This document shows, one piece after another, positions 46,092 to 55,598 of a DNA stretch of 64,000 bases (positions are counted from its first letter, which is position 1; each line of letters opens with the position of its first letter). The stretch is from an uncultured Coprococcus sp. (GTDB taxonomy: Bacteria; Bacillota; Clostridia; Lachnospirales; Lachnospiraceae). Location: NCBI GenBank assembly GCA_934277375.1, contig CAKQTZ010000006.1, positions 62,001 to 126,000 on the forward strand, read 5' to 3'. The notes under the pieces were generated by a model. The model did not search any database. It had not been told where the DNA came from and saw nothing but the letters and a program-made list of their open reading frames with translations. The position numbers were made by a program, and so were the translations under genes.

Positions 46092-47039
46092 TTATATATT
46101 CCCTTTTAACCCAATCAGGTATTCCTCAACATAATGGATAACTGCTGCACCATCTCCAACGGCTGTCGCCACCTGGCGAACCGCCTTGGTCCTCACGTCA
46201 CCCGCGGCAAATATTCCCGGTGTGCTGGTCTGTCCGGTCTCGCCGGCTACAACATAACCAGCGTCGTCAAGCTCCACAACGTCACCGAGGAAGTCTGTGA
46301 TAGGGCTTGTTCCTATGGCAATAAATACACCGGCTACCGGAAGCGTGAAATCGCTGTCAGCCTGTCCATCCGCTGCTGTCGGTGTCTTAACTGCGACCTT
46401 GAGTTCCAGCTTGCCCGGCGTTCCGCCTATCTCTGTCACCTGCGCAAATGGGTGGAATTCTATATTCTCAGTCTCAAGTACCTGCGCTCCGAGTATTTTC
46501 TCGCCTCTGAACTCATCTCTTCTGTGGATCAGATGTACCTTGCTACACATCTTTGACAGATACAGGGCATCCTCAAGAGCTATATTGCCTCCGCCCACAA
46601 CTGCGACTTCTTTGTTCCTGAAGAACGCTCCATCACATGTGGCACAGTAAGAAACTCCTGCCCCTGTGAATTCCTCCTCACCGGGAACGCCAAGCTTTCT
46701 GTGCTTTGCGCCTGTGGCTATCAGAACCGCCTTTGTCTCTATGCTGCCGCCATCCTCCAGGATGACCTTTTTGTGATCGCCGTGATCCTCGATGGCCGTC
46801 ACCTCTCTGTCATCAAACTCCACGCCAAATGTATCTGCGTGTTCTCTGAACTTCATACCCATGTCAAAGCCGCTTATGCCCGGCAGTCCAAGATAGTTGT
46901 CCACCTGCTCTGTATTCACGATCTGTCCGCCGGAGAATGCCTCCTTTTCCAGTACCACCACGTCCATCATCGCCCTTTTGGCGTAGACTGCGGCGGACAG
47001 GCCCGCAGGGCCGCTGCCCACAATAACCAAATCTCTCAT
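46092..47039 (-). CDS. trxB: Thioredoxin reductase
   Basis: A 315-residue flavoprotein passing NADPH electrons to thioredoxin. It has the FAD loop VIVGSGPAGLSAAVYAKRA, the redox pair in GVSYCATCDGAFF, the NADPH loop VAVVGGGNIALEDALYLSKM, and GIFAAGDVRTKAVRQVATA at the C terminus. The start at 47039 is directly behind AAGGAGGAAAT; the upstream extension of 20 codons is encoded by a repeat element. It may recycle the thioredoxin at 56940 and sits downstream of the siroheme genes on the same strand. Confidence 0.94.
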   Translation of the reverse strand: MRDLVIVGSGPAGLSAAVYAKRAMMDVVVLEKEAFSGGQIVNTEQVDNYLGLPGISGFDMGMKFREHADTFGVEFDDREVTAIEDHGDHKKVILEDGGSIETKAVLIATGAKHRKLGVPGEEEFTGAGVSYCATCDGAFFRNKEVAVVGGGNIALEDALYLSKMCSKVHLIHRRDEFRGEKILGAQVLETENIEFHPFAQVTEIGGTPGKLELKVAVKTPTAADGQADSDFTLPVAGVFIAIGTSPITDFLGDVVELDDAGYVVAGETGQTSTPGIFAAGDVRTKAVRQVATAVGDGAAVIHYVEEYLIGLKGNI

Positions 47040-47063
47040 ATTTCCTCCTTGTCGAAGAAGGCC

Positions 47064-47326
47064 GCTGTCATGTTTATGTGATGCTCCAAGGCTACGCACG
47101 ACTCTGTCACCTTGTCTTAGCTCCTGAATTGAACATCAGCCCATCAAAAGTCGCCTTCGGCGAGGGGGCTGACGCTACATGTCAAGTTTTCACAGAAAAC
47201 TTGACACATTATCTGCATTCGCTCCCGCCCCCTATAAGGGCAGGGGGGCTCCCGCTCAGCAAGGAGCGACAAGCTTCCGTCGTCTATGTGCTACCCGCCT
47301 TTGGAGCATCACATAAACATGACAGC
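47064..47326. repeat. Long inverted-repeat element B (trxB leader)
   Basis: Arms 47064-47089 and 47301-47326 are perfectly complementary over 26 bp and pair imperfectly further out towards the trxB ribosome site. The core begins GCTACGCACGACTC and ends TATGTGCTACCCGCC as in element C. Compared with C it has an extra block of about 85 bp carrying its own hairpins, for example TCAAGTTTTC with its complement and GTCGCCTTCGGCGAG. The rest of the 47040-47448 gap is AT-rich and includes GGAATATAAATTTCC at 47399, a partial palindrome. Confidence 0.87.
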
Positions 47327-47448
47327 TTACTCTTCGATAAACGTTAAATTTTTTCCAAACCACTCTTTTAATACTTATCTCATTATTTTTACAATATAGG
47401 AATATAAATTTCCTTTTAATGAGACATCATCTGACCTGTTTAGTCTCT

Positions 47449-48726
47449 TTACTTCTCTTTATATGCCTTTATTAATTCACAGGTTTTGGCTATGTCTTCC
47501 TGGGTGTGTGCGTAGGACACGAACATTGCCTCGAACTGTGATGGTGCAAGGTAGATTCCGTTGTCCAGCATGTATGAGAAGTACTTTGCATACCTTGCGG
47601 TGTCGCTGGATGTTGATGTGTCCATGTCCACTACTTCCTGATCTGTGAAGAATACGCTCATCAATGAGCCGATCTGGTTGACATGAACTGTGTCTCCGAG
47701 CGTGCTTCTGACTGTGTCAGCTATCTGCCTTGTGCTCTTTTCTATCGCAGGATATATTGTGTCTTTTTCCTGCTGGAGTATGCGGAGCGTTGTGAGTCCC
47801 GCTGTCATGGCTATTGGATTGCCTGACAGGGTTCCCGCCTGATATACTCCGCCGAGTGGTGCCACCATGCTCATGACATCACGGCGTCCGCCGTAAGCTC
47901 CCACCGGCATTCCTCCTCCAACTATCTTGCCAAGTGTTGTGAGGTCCGGCTTTACTCCGAAATATTCCTGGGCACCACCAAGGCTGAGCCTGAAACCAGT
48001 GATAACCTCATCAAATATAAGAAGTGCGCCGTATTCATTTGTTATGTCCCTGAGGAACTGAAGGAATCCATCATGCGGTGGGACAACTCCCATATTTGCG
48101 GCAACCGGCTCGACCACGATTGCGGCAATGTCTTTGCCCTCCGCCTCAAATAACTTCTTTACGCTGTCCTCGTTGTTATACTCTGCTATGAGTGTATGCT
48201 GTGTATACGACTTTGGAACTCCCAGGCTGTCTGGAACTGACTGTGTAAGTGCCGCCGAGCCTGCCTTGACCAGAAGTCCATCACTGTGTCCGTGATAGCA
48301 GCCGCGGAACTTTACAATCTTGTCCCTGCCGGTGAATCCCCTCGCCACTCTGAGCGCACTCATCACCGCCTCTGTTCCCGAGTTGACCATTCGTGTCAGC
48401 TCCATAGAAGGCATGAGCTCATTTATCAGCTCTGCGATCTCGAGCTCTTTCCTTGTCGGTGCGCCAAATGTAAGTCCGTCATCACAAGCCGCCTTCACCG
48501 CATCTATGACCCTGTCATCGGCATGTCCCAGGATACCCGGTCCCCAGGAGCAGACATAATCCACGTAGGAATTGCCATCCTCGTCAAATATATGTGAACC
48601 TTTTGCTTTCTTCATAAATACAGGTGTCCTTCCCACCGAGCCAAATGCCCTGACCGGTGAATTGACGCCGCCCGGAATTACCTTCTGTGATTTTTCAAAT
48701 AGATCCTGTGAATTTGTCATTGCCAT
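47449..48726 (-). CDS. hemL: Glutamate-1-semialdehyde 2,1-aminomutase
   Basis: A 425-residue PLP enzyme of the C5 pathway, making 5-aminolevulinate. It has SPVRAFGSVGRTPVF, VNSGTEAVMSALRVARGFTG, FDEVITGFRLSLGGAQ, and TTLGKIVGGGMPVGAYGG with the PLP Lys. It matches the family from end to end. It lies 31 bp downstream of hemB. The next gene, trxB, is about 400 bp away across element B, so this may be the last tetrapyrrole gene of the operon. Confidence 0.95.
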   Translation of the reverse strand: MAMTNSQDLFEKSQKVIPGGVNSPVRAFGSVGRTPVFMKKAKGSHIFDEDGNSYVDYVCSWGPGILGHADDRVIDAVKAACDDGLTFGAPTRKELEIAELINELMPSMELTRMVNSGTEAVMSALRVARGFTGRDKIVKFRGCYHGHSDGLLVKAGSAALTQSVPDSLGVPKSYTQHTLIAEYNNEDSVKKLFEAEGKDIAAIVVEPVAANMGVVPPHDGFLQFLRDITNEYGALLIFDEVITGFRLSLGGAQEYFGVKPDLTTLGKIVGGGMPVGAYGGRRDVMSMVAPLGGVYQAGTLSGNPIAMTAGLTTLRILQQEKDTIYPAIEKSTRQIADTVRSTLGDTVHVNQIGSLMSVFFTDQEVVDMDTSTSSDTARYAKYFSYMLDNGIYLAPSQFEAMFVSYAHTQEDIAKTCELIKAYKEK

Positions 48727-48757
48727 TCTTCTTTCTATATTTTATCGTCCTGTCAAT

Positions 48758-49750
48758 CTATCTTCTTCTAAGCGTCGATGTCGCATTTTCCTCATCTAAC
48801 CAATGCGCCACGTCTATAGCGTGATAGGTTATGATGATTCCGGCTCCGGCACGCTTCATGGCTGTCATGTTCTCCATGACTATTCTCTTCTCGTCTATCC
48901 AGCCATTTGCCGCTGCTGCCTTGACCATTGAGTACTCGCCGCTGACATTGTACACCGCTATCGGATAATCCGTGTGGTTTCTCACATCCTTGACTACATC
49001 CAGATATGCAAGTGCAGGCTTTACCATGATTATGTCTGCACCCTCGGCGATATCAGCCTCGCACTCCCTCAGAGCCTCCCTGCCATTTGCGGGATCCATC
49101 TGGTATGTCCTTCTGTCTCCAAACTGAGGTGCTGAATGTGCCGCATCGCGAAATGGTGCATAGTAACCAGATGCGAATTTCGCACTGTAGCCCATGATCA
49201 GGACATCCGCCAGTCCATTGTCGTCAAGTGCCTTTCTGATGTAGGCGGTGTGTCCATCCATCATGTCTGACGGAGCAACCATGTCCGCACCTGCCTTTGC
49301 AAGTGATACAGCCATCTTGCCCAGATATGGAAGAGTCTCATCGTTTAGTATCTTGCCGTCACGGATAATTCCGCAGTGACCGTGTGATGTATACTCACAC
49401 AGACAAATGTCCGCTATGACTATCATGTCTGGATACAACTCTTTTATCCTTCTGACCGCCTTCTGCATGATCCCCTGATCGTCGTAAGCACTGCTGCCCA
49501 CCTCATCCTTGTGAGCCGGTATGCCGAACAGGAGAACCGCGCTGATTCCGACATCAGCCACCCTGCGAAGCTCTTCTTCAAATGTATCGAGTGAATACTG
49601 ATATATGCCAGGCATGGAATCTACAGGATTCTTGATTCCTGTGCCTTCCGCCACAAACATCGGGTATACAAGATCCTCCTTGTTAACCCTGTTCTCTCTG
49701 ACCATATTTCTGATAGCCTCGCTGCCGCGAAGTCTTCTGAGTCTTATCAT
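48758..49750 (-). CDS. hemB: Delta-aminolevulinic acid dehydratase (porphobilinogen synthase)
   Basis: A 330-residue enzyme condensing two 5-aminolevulinates. It has the zinc-site segment DICLCEYTSHGHCG near residue 116, the first active Lys in MGYSAKFASGYY and the second in IMVKPALAYLD. The Cys-rich metal motif suggests the zinc-dependent form. It ends 31 bp before hemL and starts after a gap of about 218 bp from cobA-hemD that contains REP-like palindromes. Confidence 0.95.
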   Translation of the reverse strand: MIRLRRLRGSEAIRNMVRENRVNKEDLVYPMFVAEGTGIKNPVDSMPGIYQYSLDTFEEELRRVADVGISAVLLFGIPAHKDEVGSSAYDDQGIMQKAVRRIKELYPDMIVIADICLCEYTSHGHCGIIRDGKILNDETLPYLGKMAVSLAKAGADMVAPSDMMDGHTAYIRKALDDNGLADVLIMGYSAKFASGYYAPFRDAAHSAPQFGDRRTYQMDPANGREALRECEADIAEGADIIMVKPALAYLDVVKDVRNHTDYPIAVYNVSGEYSMVKAAAANGWIDEKRIVMENMTAMKRAGAGIIITYHAIDVAHWLDEENATSTLRRR

Positions 49751-49820
49751 ATTATTGCCTCTTTTCTCTACATACTATTCTCTGTCTCTATTATAAAGCA
49801 CTCCCTACATTTCTCTACCG

Positions 49821-49949
49821 AAGGGGCCTGACCCCTTTTGATCCGGAAGGGCAAATCCCTTTTAATCCGAAGGGGCCTGACCCCTTTTGATTTTTGTTGT
49901 TGATTTTCCTGGCATCTTACGTCGAATGGGACGAAGGGGTCTGACCCCC
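49821..49949. repeat. REP-like palindrome cluster 6 (cobA-hemD to hemB gap)
   Basis: Units at 49821-49838 and 49870-49888 (AAGGGGCCTGACCCCTTTTGAT) reduce to GAAGGGGCCTGACCCCTTTT; a third at 49933-49949 is AAGGGGTCTGACCCCC. The gap lies inside a likely operon. Confidence 0.85.
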
Positions 49950-49968
49950 ACTGTAGGGCCTGCCAAGC

Positions 49969-51543
49969 CTAATTACTGGTATAGAATTCACCAATGGCTG
50001 ATATAAGGTGCTCGATATCACCAACCTCTGGAACTATATCCGCATGATAACCAGCCTTCTCCAAAGCCTTCTCAGTCACATTTCCAAGTGCCGCTATATG
50101 AATATTTTCCATTATATCATGTATTTTTAAACTGCTATCCGTATGATCCCCGCATGAATCAGTATCGTCGGATGTATGCTCCATATCAACGCTGTTTTTT
50201 TCTGCATCAAGAACGTCCAAGAATCCCCTGACTCCTGATGCACTGACAAATGTTATCACATCCAGATCCTTCAGATACTGTATGCTCTCCATCCTGCGGC
50301 CAACCACATCATAAACCGGAATCTCCTCATATGTTACGCCGCCCTGATCAAGTATATCAAGCATAGTCTCGCTGCCCTGGACCGCCCTCGGAAGGAGAAG
50401 TTTCTCTCCGTCCTTCATCACATTTGCAAGCCCTCTGGCAAGGGCGCTTGTGGTATATTCGTCCGGCACATAGTCCGCTATGTACCCCTCAGATTTTAGC
50501 GCATCTCTTGTTCCGGCACCGACCACCGCAAATTTCAGATGAGCCAGTTTTCTGACATCTATATTCCACTCCCTGAGCCATTTGAAAAACAGGGTTATGG
50601 TGTTCTGACTGGTAAACGCCAGCCAACTGTAATCTTCTATATGTTCCAGAGCGCTGCGAAGTCTGTTCTTCTCCTCCGTCTGCTCCACACTCATATCCAC
50701 TATGCTGTAGGACTGACCGCCGAGCGCATCTATGGCAACTCTCATCTTCTCGCGAAGCTTTGGCGTTCCCACAAGTCCAACGTGGACATTCTGAAGCGGT
50801 CCACGATTCGGTGCTGTGAAGTCCAACGCTGCATTTTCACCCACGACTATGATAGCGGGGGATTCAAGCTTTGCCTCGGTCACCTTGTCCGCAATAGTCT
50901 GTATATCGCCGCGGACTATCTGTTGCCCAGGCATGGTTCCTTTGGAAATGACCGCGACCGGAGTATTCTCCTCCGCACCGGTCTGGACAAGTCTCTCCAT
51001 AATCTGTGGCAGTCTGTTCAGCCCCATCAGGAACACGCTTGTCCCTTCCTGATTTCTGATGTAATCATAATCATTTGAAACACCTTCATCAGATCTGTGT
51101 ATGTCTGCCCGCTTGTGACCTGTTATCACATGGAAGCTTCTGCTCGTTCCTCGGTGGGTCACCGGTATGCCGCACACCTCCGGAACCGCCACTGCGGACG
51201 ATATCCCCGGTATAACCTGAAATGGGATCCCCGCTTCTAGAAGTGCGGTCACTTCCTCGCCACCTCTTCCGAATACAAATGGATCGCCGCCCTTGAGGCG
51301 CACCACCATGTTGCCTTTGCGGCCTTCCTCGACAAGTATCTCGTTTATCTCAGGCTGCTTCTTGTAGTGACTGCCCGCCTGCTTACCGACATATATCCTG
51401 CGGCAGTCCGGCTTCACCATCTCCAGAAGCTGATAGGTTCCGAGTCTGTCATATATGATTGTATCGCATTGTTTTATGAATTCCAGGCCCTTCACCGTGA
51501 TAAGTCCCGGGTCGCCGGGGCCTGCGCCTATCAAATATACCAT
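49969..51543 (-). CDS. cobA-hemD: Fused uroporphyrinogen-III methyltransferase and uroporphyrinogen-III synthase
   Basis: 524 residues. Residues 1-240 are the SUMT domain: [57 protein letters not shown], which makes precorrin-2 with two SAM. Residues 250-520 are HemD, with [20 protein letters not shown] and [16 protein letters not shown], closing the ring. A Ser/Asp-rich insert ([15 protein letters not shown]) near residue 465 is unusual. The fusion is common in Clostridia. It is preceded by element C, whose base begins 17 bp upstream of the start. Confidence 0.94.
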   Translation of the reverse strand: MVYLIGAGPGDPGLITVKGLEFIKQCDTIIYDRLGTYQLLEMVKPDCRRIYVGKQAGSHYKKQPEINEILVEEGRKGNMVVRLKGGDPFVFGRGGEEVTALLEAGIPFQVIPGISSAVAVPEVCGIPVTHRGTSRSFHVITGHKRADIHRSDEGVSNDYDYIRNQEGTSVFLMGLNRLPQIMERLVQTGAEENTPVAVISKGTMPGQQIVRGDIQTIADKVTEAKLESPAIIVVGENAALDFTAPNRGPLQNVHVGLVGTPKLREKMRVAIDALGGQSYSIVDMSVEQTEEKNRLRSALEHIEDYSWLAFTSQNTITLFFKWLREWNIDVRKLAHLKFAVVGAGTRDALKSEGYIADYVPDEYTTSALARGLANVMKDGEKLLLPRAVQGSETMLDILDQGGVTYEEIPVYDVVGRRMESIQYLKDLDVITFVSASGVRGFLDVLDAEKNSVDMEHTSDDTDSCGDHTDSSLKIHDIMENIHIAALGNVTEKALEKAGYHADIVPEVGDIEHLISAIGEFYTSN

Positions 51544-51559
51544 TTTGTTCTCTCCCTAC

Positions 51560-51739
51560 GCCGTGTGAGTTGGATGGGTGTCTCTCGGCTACGCACAGCT
51601 CAGTCACCTTGTCTTGCTCCTATTTGCACTCACTCCCGCCTCCGATAAGGGCGTTGGAGGCTCCCATTCGGCAAGGAGCGACAAGCTTCCATCGCTTATG
51701 TGCTACCCGCCGTAGAGACACCCATCCAGCTCACACGGC
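51560..51739. repeat. Long inverted-repeat element C (cobA-hemD leader)
   Basis: Arms 51560-51585 and 51714-51739 pair at 25 of 26 positions. The 128 bp core shares GCTACGCACA, CACCTTGTCTT, GATAAGGGCG, AAGGAGCGACAAGCTTCC and TATGTGCTACCCGCC with element B, and has an inner hairpin with GCCTCC/GGAGGC arms. It occupies most of the hemC to cobA-hemD gap (51544-51862). The remaining 120 bp is AT-rich with no gene. Confidence 0.87.
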
Positions 51740-51862
51740 TTACGCATCGAAAAAATTTATTTCTTTACTTTTCTTTTATCTTCAATACATACTACTTCAA
51801 AACAATCTTCATTTTATGTTTTTTATTTATCTTTTAAATATACTGTTGCAAAACAACTTACT

Positions 51863-52903
51863 CTATTTTATTAAATTCTCTACCAACTGCTCCAAGTCTG
51901 CGGTGTTTCCCTCTACCGTCTTTCTGTGTATCTGGATTTCTTCATCTTTCTCTTTGTCCGAAGCCGCCGCGTCTGCTTTCATCAGGCTCAGCTTCATGTG
52001 GTCGCCATGAAGTTCTGAGTACACGCCTATCGGTTCGTGGCAGCCGGCGTTCAGGCGGCTTAAGACTGCCCGCTCGCATGTGAGCTGTGTGTATGCCTCG
52101 GTATCATTTATCGCCCTCACCATGTCGTATGCTTCGCCGGATGTTCGAGTCTCTATGGCTATGATTCCCTGACACGCTGCCGGAAGCATTGACTCTGTGC
52201 TGAGATATTGGAATGTAAGTTCATCTTTATGCACTTCAAGACATCCAGCGCTGCCATCGATGATACCCAGCCGTTCAAGTCCTGCCGCCGCAAGTATGAT
52301 GGCATCGTATTCGCCGACCTCCAGCTTCTGTATGCGGGTGCCGACATTTCCTCTCAGGTTCTTGCACACCGCATTTGGATACATGTCTCTTATCTGGTAC
52401 TGCCGTCTCAGGCTGCTGGTTCCCACCACGAAACTGTCGTTTCTGTCAAATGACCTGCCACTCTTATATATGAGAACGTCCTGTGGACATGCCCTCGGAA
52501 GTGTGCCCGCTATCGTAAGACCTTTCATTATCTCCATCGGCATATCCTTGGCACTGTGTACCGCTATGTCTATGTCACCTTTAAGTATAGCTTCCTCGAA
52601 CTCCTCGACAAATACCGCCTTGCCTCCGAATTCCAGAAGCGCTCTGCTGATGTCCCGATCCCCCCGGGTACTCATTGTAACCATCTGAAAATCAATCTGG
52701 GGAAATCTCTCCTTGAGTGCCTTTATCACCAGTTCAGTCTGAGCAAGAGCAAGCTTGCTGCCGCGGGTTCCAACTTTTACTGTTTTTTTCTGTCCTCCGC
52801 TTTCGCAATCCAAACCGTCGCTATTGAATCCATCTGCCATGTCATTCTCCGCAAATTTACGAATATTTGGTTTATTTTTACCATGTCCATTCTCAACACT
52901 CAT
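51863..52903 (-). CDS. hemC: Porphobilinogen deaminase
   Basis: A 346-residue enzyme that polymerises four porphobilinogens into hydroxymethylbilane. The catalytic domain begins at about residue 40 with KVGTRGSKLALAQTELVIKA and has HSAKDMPMEIMKGL, GTSSLRRQYQIRDMYPNAV and ALSRLNAGCHEPIGVYS-like text (LSRLNAGCHEPIGVY) with the Cys that holds the dipyrromethane cofactor. The first 40 residues are extra compared with most HemC proteins; an internal start at MADGFNSDG is possible. Its start overlaps the upstream sirC-like stop by 11 bases. Confidence 0.94.
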   Translation of the reverse strand: MSVENGHGKNKPNIRKFAENDMADGFNSDGLDCESGGQKKTVKVGTRGSKLALAQTELVIKALKERFPQIDFQMVTMSTRGDRDISRALLEFGGKAVFVEEFEEAILKGDIDIAVHSAKDMPMEIMKGLTIAGTLPRACPQDVLIYKSGRSFDRNDSFVVGTSSLRRQYQIRDMYPNAVCKNLRGNVGTRIQKLEVGEYDAIILAAAGLERLGIIDGSAGCLEVHKDELTFQYLSTESMLPAACQGIIAIETRTSGEAYDMVRAINDTEAYTQLTCERAVLSRLNAGCHEPIGVYSELHGDHMKLSLMKADAAASDKEKDEEIQIHRKTVEGNTADLEQLVENLIK

Positions 52904-53543
52904 CTAACAGACTCCTAACCATTTGCTGAAATGCTTTCTTTCGCTCTTCCTCGCCGTCTATCTGTGCTTTGATCTGCTCACGGATCTCACCCATCCGCTC
53001 CGCTATATCGCCATAACTCCTGCCTAAATGGCTCTCTATATTTCTCTTGATCGTGCCCGCAAGCACCGGACTCTGTCCTCCGGTGGAAACGCTTATCACA
53101 ACCTCTTTATCCTTTATGATCGCCGGAAAGTAGAATCCACAATCCGATTTCACATCCACCACATTTACCAGTATGTGCTGCTGTCTGCAGAGCTCAGCCA
53201 TGTCGTGGTTGACCTTCTCATCGTCCGTCGCCATTATAACGACAAATGCATCGTCTATATCCTGTGGCTGTACACGTCTTTTTACAAGTGTTAGGCATCC
53301 AGAATAATCTGCAAAATTCTCTACAGAACCACTATCATCGCTTGTCGCTGCACAGTATTTGTCTGGCGTATTCACCTGCTCCGCCAGCTCCAGGAGTTCC
53401 GGGCAGAACTCCGGTGAAACCACCGTGACCACTGCGCCAAATTCCAGCATGCTGCACACCTTCCTGTATGCAACTGTTCCGCCTCCTGCGATCAGGCATC
53501 TCTCATTATTCAATTCGATCATAAATGGGAAATATGACATCAC
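52893..53543 (-). CDS. Precorrin-2 dehydrogenase / sirohydrochlorin ferrochelatase (Met8/SirC type)
   Basis: 216 residues. It opens MSYFPFMIELNNERCLIAGG with the NAD loop GGGTVAYRKV, and has VNVVDVKSDCGFYFPAIIKD and ISVSTGGQSPVLAGTIKRNI, the hallmark segments of the Met8p/CysG N-terminal family. It oxidises precorrin-2 to sirohydrochlorin and may also insert iron to give siroheme. No separate chelatase gene lies in this window, so a bifunctional role is inferred. The first Met-Met pair leaves the exact start one codon uncertain. Confidence 0.88.
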   Translation of the reverse strand: MMSYFPFMIELNNERCLIAGGGTVAYRKVCSMLEFGAVVTVVSPEFCPELLELAEQVNTPDKYCAATSDDSGSVENFADYSGCLTLVKRRVQPQDIDDAFVVIMATDDEKVNHDMAELCRQQHILVNVVDVKSDCGFYFPAIIKDKEVVISVSTGGQSPVLAGTIKRNIESHLGRSYGDIAERMGEIREQIKAQIDGEEERKKAFQQMVRSLLDEC

Positions 53544-53666
53544 TACCTCTAATCTCTATTATTAAATCTCTCATAAAATCACTCAAAAGCTATTCCAACC
53601 ATCTGACATCTGACAAAGCCCTCATCAGCCGATAATACCGTATAACCTCAGGCAGACAAGCAGTGT

Positions 53667-54962
53667 TCAGTTCTCACATTCAGCAGCAAGAATACTGTCC
53701 AGCATCTTCTCAAATGCCTCATACTCAAGCTGCCCTTTTAGTTTGTATACCAGCTTTGCTCCATCTGTTGTCTTAAGCTGCGCCATGACATCTCCGTGCT
53801 CCCTGTTGAACCTCGAAAATGCTATGTTCTTCATTATCTCGTCAACCTGTGATATGAGCCATGGTTCCATCTCCGTGATTGTCTTCGCCCTGTTTTCATT
53901 GTTCTCTCTGGAGAGTGTCCTGATATAGTCTATGTCACGCAATACACATCCGTCCATATCTGAAACCGATGGATCAATGTCCTTTGGCATTGCCAGATCA
54001 AGAAATAACCTCCGCTTAGGCTGCTTTTTCACAGCTTCTGCCAGCTCATCTCTGACAAATATATAATGTGGACTTGCTGTCGCGCTAATGATGACATCCG
54101 CCCAGGCTGCCAGCTCATATCTTCTGCTGTAGTCCTCTATCCTGATCTGCTGATGGCTGCCAAATACCTCATCTGCCCTGTGGTGGCTTCTGCTTGTGCC
54201 TGTTATCTCTATGTCCGGTGCAAGATCTGCGATATCCTTGACAACTATGCTGCCTATCTTGCCTGTGGCTCCCACGACTAGGATATGCCCGGTATTTGTC
54301 TTTTCAGCATCCAAACTCTCAACTTGACTGCTGCTTGCCACATCACTTCGAACATCTCTGCACGTATTCTCAATGCCGCCATTTCTTGTAAAATTCACTG
54401 CTTCCCTGGCTGACAAAGTTCCAACGGATACCGGAAGCCTCGTGGTATCACTCTCCGTTGCCACCGTCTTTGCCGCCGCAAGTGCTCCCTGAAATGCTAT
54501 ATTCAGCTCGCCGTCACAGGCTCCAAGCTCCTTCGCCATAAGATATGCACTCTTCACCTGATGTATGATCTCCACCTCGCCGAGCACCATAGAATCCATA
54601 CCACATGCCACTCTGCACAGATGTAACATACACTGGAATCCCTCATAATTCATGCTGTATCTTCTTATGAGGCTGGCAGGGACATACCTGTCATTAGCCA
54701 GAATCATTTCTACCTGTTCAAGCAGGCCGCCTCGCACACCGGAAGCTTCACCGCTGTTTATTTTCCCTGTTATCACAGACTCACACGGCTCACATTTATC
54801 CGTAAAGTATATCTCCATCCTGTTGCAGGTCGACAACACGACACATCCACCCACCGCAGTCTTTAGCCGCTCGGTGAACTGTCTCTGTCCTTTTGTCGTA
54901 AATGCAAATCTCTCCCTGATATCAGCCGGTGTATTCTTATGGTTTATACTTATGCAAAACAT
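53667..54962 (-). CDS. hemA: Glutamyl-tRNA reductase
   Basis: A 431-residue NADPH enzyme starting the C5 pathway. The nucleophilic Cys is in CVVLSTCNRMEIYF near residue 46, and HLCRVACGMDSMVLGEVEII is the conserved helix after it. The NADPH domain has VVGATGKIGSIVVKDIADL. Between the two lies a Ser/Asp-rich insert (CRDVRSDVASSSQVE) of about 25 residues not usual in the family. It is the first of the tetrapyrrole genes downstream of the JAMM terminator, with a gap of about 100 bp. Confidence 0.94.
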   Translation of the reverse strand: MFCISINHKNTPADIRERFAFTTKGQRQFTERLKTAVGGCVVLSTCNRMEIYFTDKCEPCESVITGKINSGEASGVRGGLLEQVEMILANDRYVPASLIRRYSMNYEGFQCMLHLCRVACGMDSMVLGEVEIIHQVKSAYLMAKELGACDGELNIAFQGALAAAKTVATESDTTRLPVSVGTLSAREAVNFTRNGGIENTCRDVRSDVASSSQVESLDAEKTNTGHILVVGATGKIGSIVVKDIADLAPDIEITGTSRSHHRADEVFGSHQQIRIEDYSRRYELAAWADVIISATASPHYIFVRDELAEAVKKQPKRRLFLDLAMPKDIDPSVSDMDGCVLRDIDYIRTLSRENNENRAKTITEMEPWLISQVDEIMKNIAFSRFNREHGDVMAQLKTTDGAKLVYKLKGQLEYEAFEKMLDSILAAECEN

Positions 54963-55061
54963 ATCTTCAGTAACTCCAAACGAAATTTATGACGCAGTCG
55001 CAATCTTTGTAAATCGCTGACGCAGGCTGCTCAAGCATAAACCTTGGCAAACTGCCCGCGT

Positions 55062-55100
55062 AAAGAACAAGGGCGGGTATCAAAGCCCGCCCTGTTCTTT
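55062..55100 (-). terminator. Hairpin downstream of the JAMM protease gene
   Basis: AAAGAACA and GGGCGGG pair with CCCGCCC and GTTCTTT around TATCAAAG, 18 bp past the stop at 55118. The T-run after it is short, so it may terminate only partly and let some transcription reach hemA. Confidence 0.65.
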
Positions 55101-55117
55101 CAAATGCCTGCTATCTA

Positions 55118-55534
55118 TCATGATTCTATAACAAGCTCCTCTATCGTCACATTCTTTTCCTCATCTATGTTGAAGGCCTTGAGTACCGGATTGTCTATCT
55201 CCATGAGGGAGAGAATCAGATAATTCACCTTGGAATCATATGCAAGTCTCTTATCCTCCTCCGAAGGTCTGGATGGAGACTCTGGATGGGAATGGAAATT
55301 GCCAAGAAGCTCATATCCATTTGCACGCATATCCTTAACTGCCGCAAGCTGCTCTCTTGGATCCATGGAGAAATGCTCGTTGCTGGCGTCAATATTTGTC
55401 AGGAGATACACCTTCTTGATGTACTTCTTGTCTCCCTCTCTGACACCGCCGATCAGACCACAGGACTCATTTGGAAGGCCTTCCTTGCAGTGTGCAAGTA
55501 TCTTCTCGTAATCAGACTTTGTCATGTACAACAT
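55118..55534 (-). CDS. JAMM/Mov34 metalloprotease (sulfur-carrier processing)
   Basis: 138 residues. The JAMM zinc motif is complete: Glu in NESCGLIGG near residue 23, then FHSHPESPSRPSEEDKRLAY, which is HxH-x7-S-x2-D. Bacterial relatives cut the C terminus or amino-acid adducts of ThiS-like sulfur carriers. The carrier encoded two genes upstream ends in GGGSF, so it would need such trimming before activation. By analogy with the HcyD protease of the homocysteine pathway in Wolinella this is its probable role. Element D fills the gap between this gene and the ThiF-like gene. Confidence 0.88.
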   Translation of the reverse strand: MLYMTKSDYEKILAHCKEGLPNESCGLIGGVREGDKKYIKKVYLLTNIDASNEHFSMDPREQLAAVKDMRANGYELLGNFHSHPESPSRPSEEDKRLAYDSKVNYLILSLMEIDNPVLKAFNIDEEKNVTIEELVIES

Positions 55535-55598
55535 CTTACTTCATATCCTCCTTATATTCAACTATCTCTGTGATCCACCTGTATCAACTATGTTGATC

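Noticed and set aside
47040..47099. 20-codon N-terminal extension of thioredoxin reductase
   Set aside because: It is encoded by the arm of element B; AAGGAGG supports the start at 47039.
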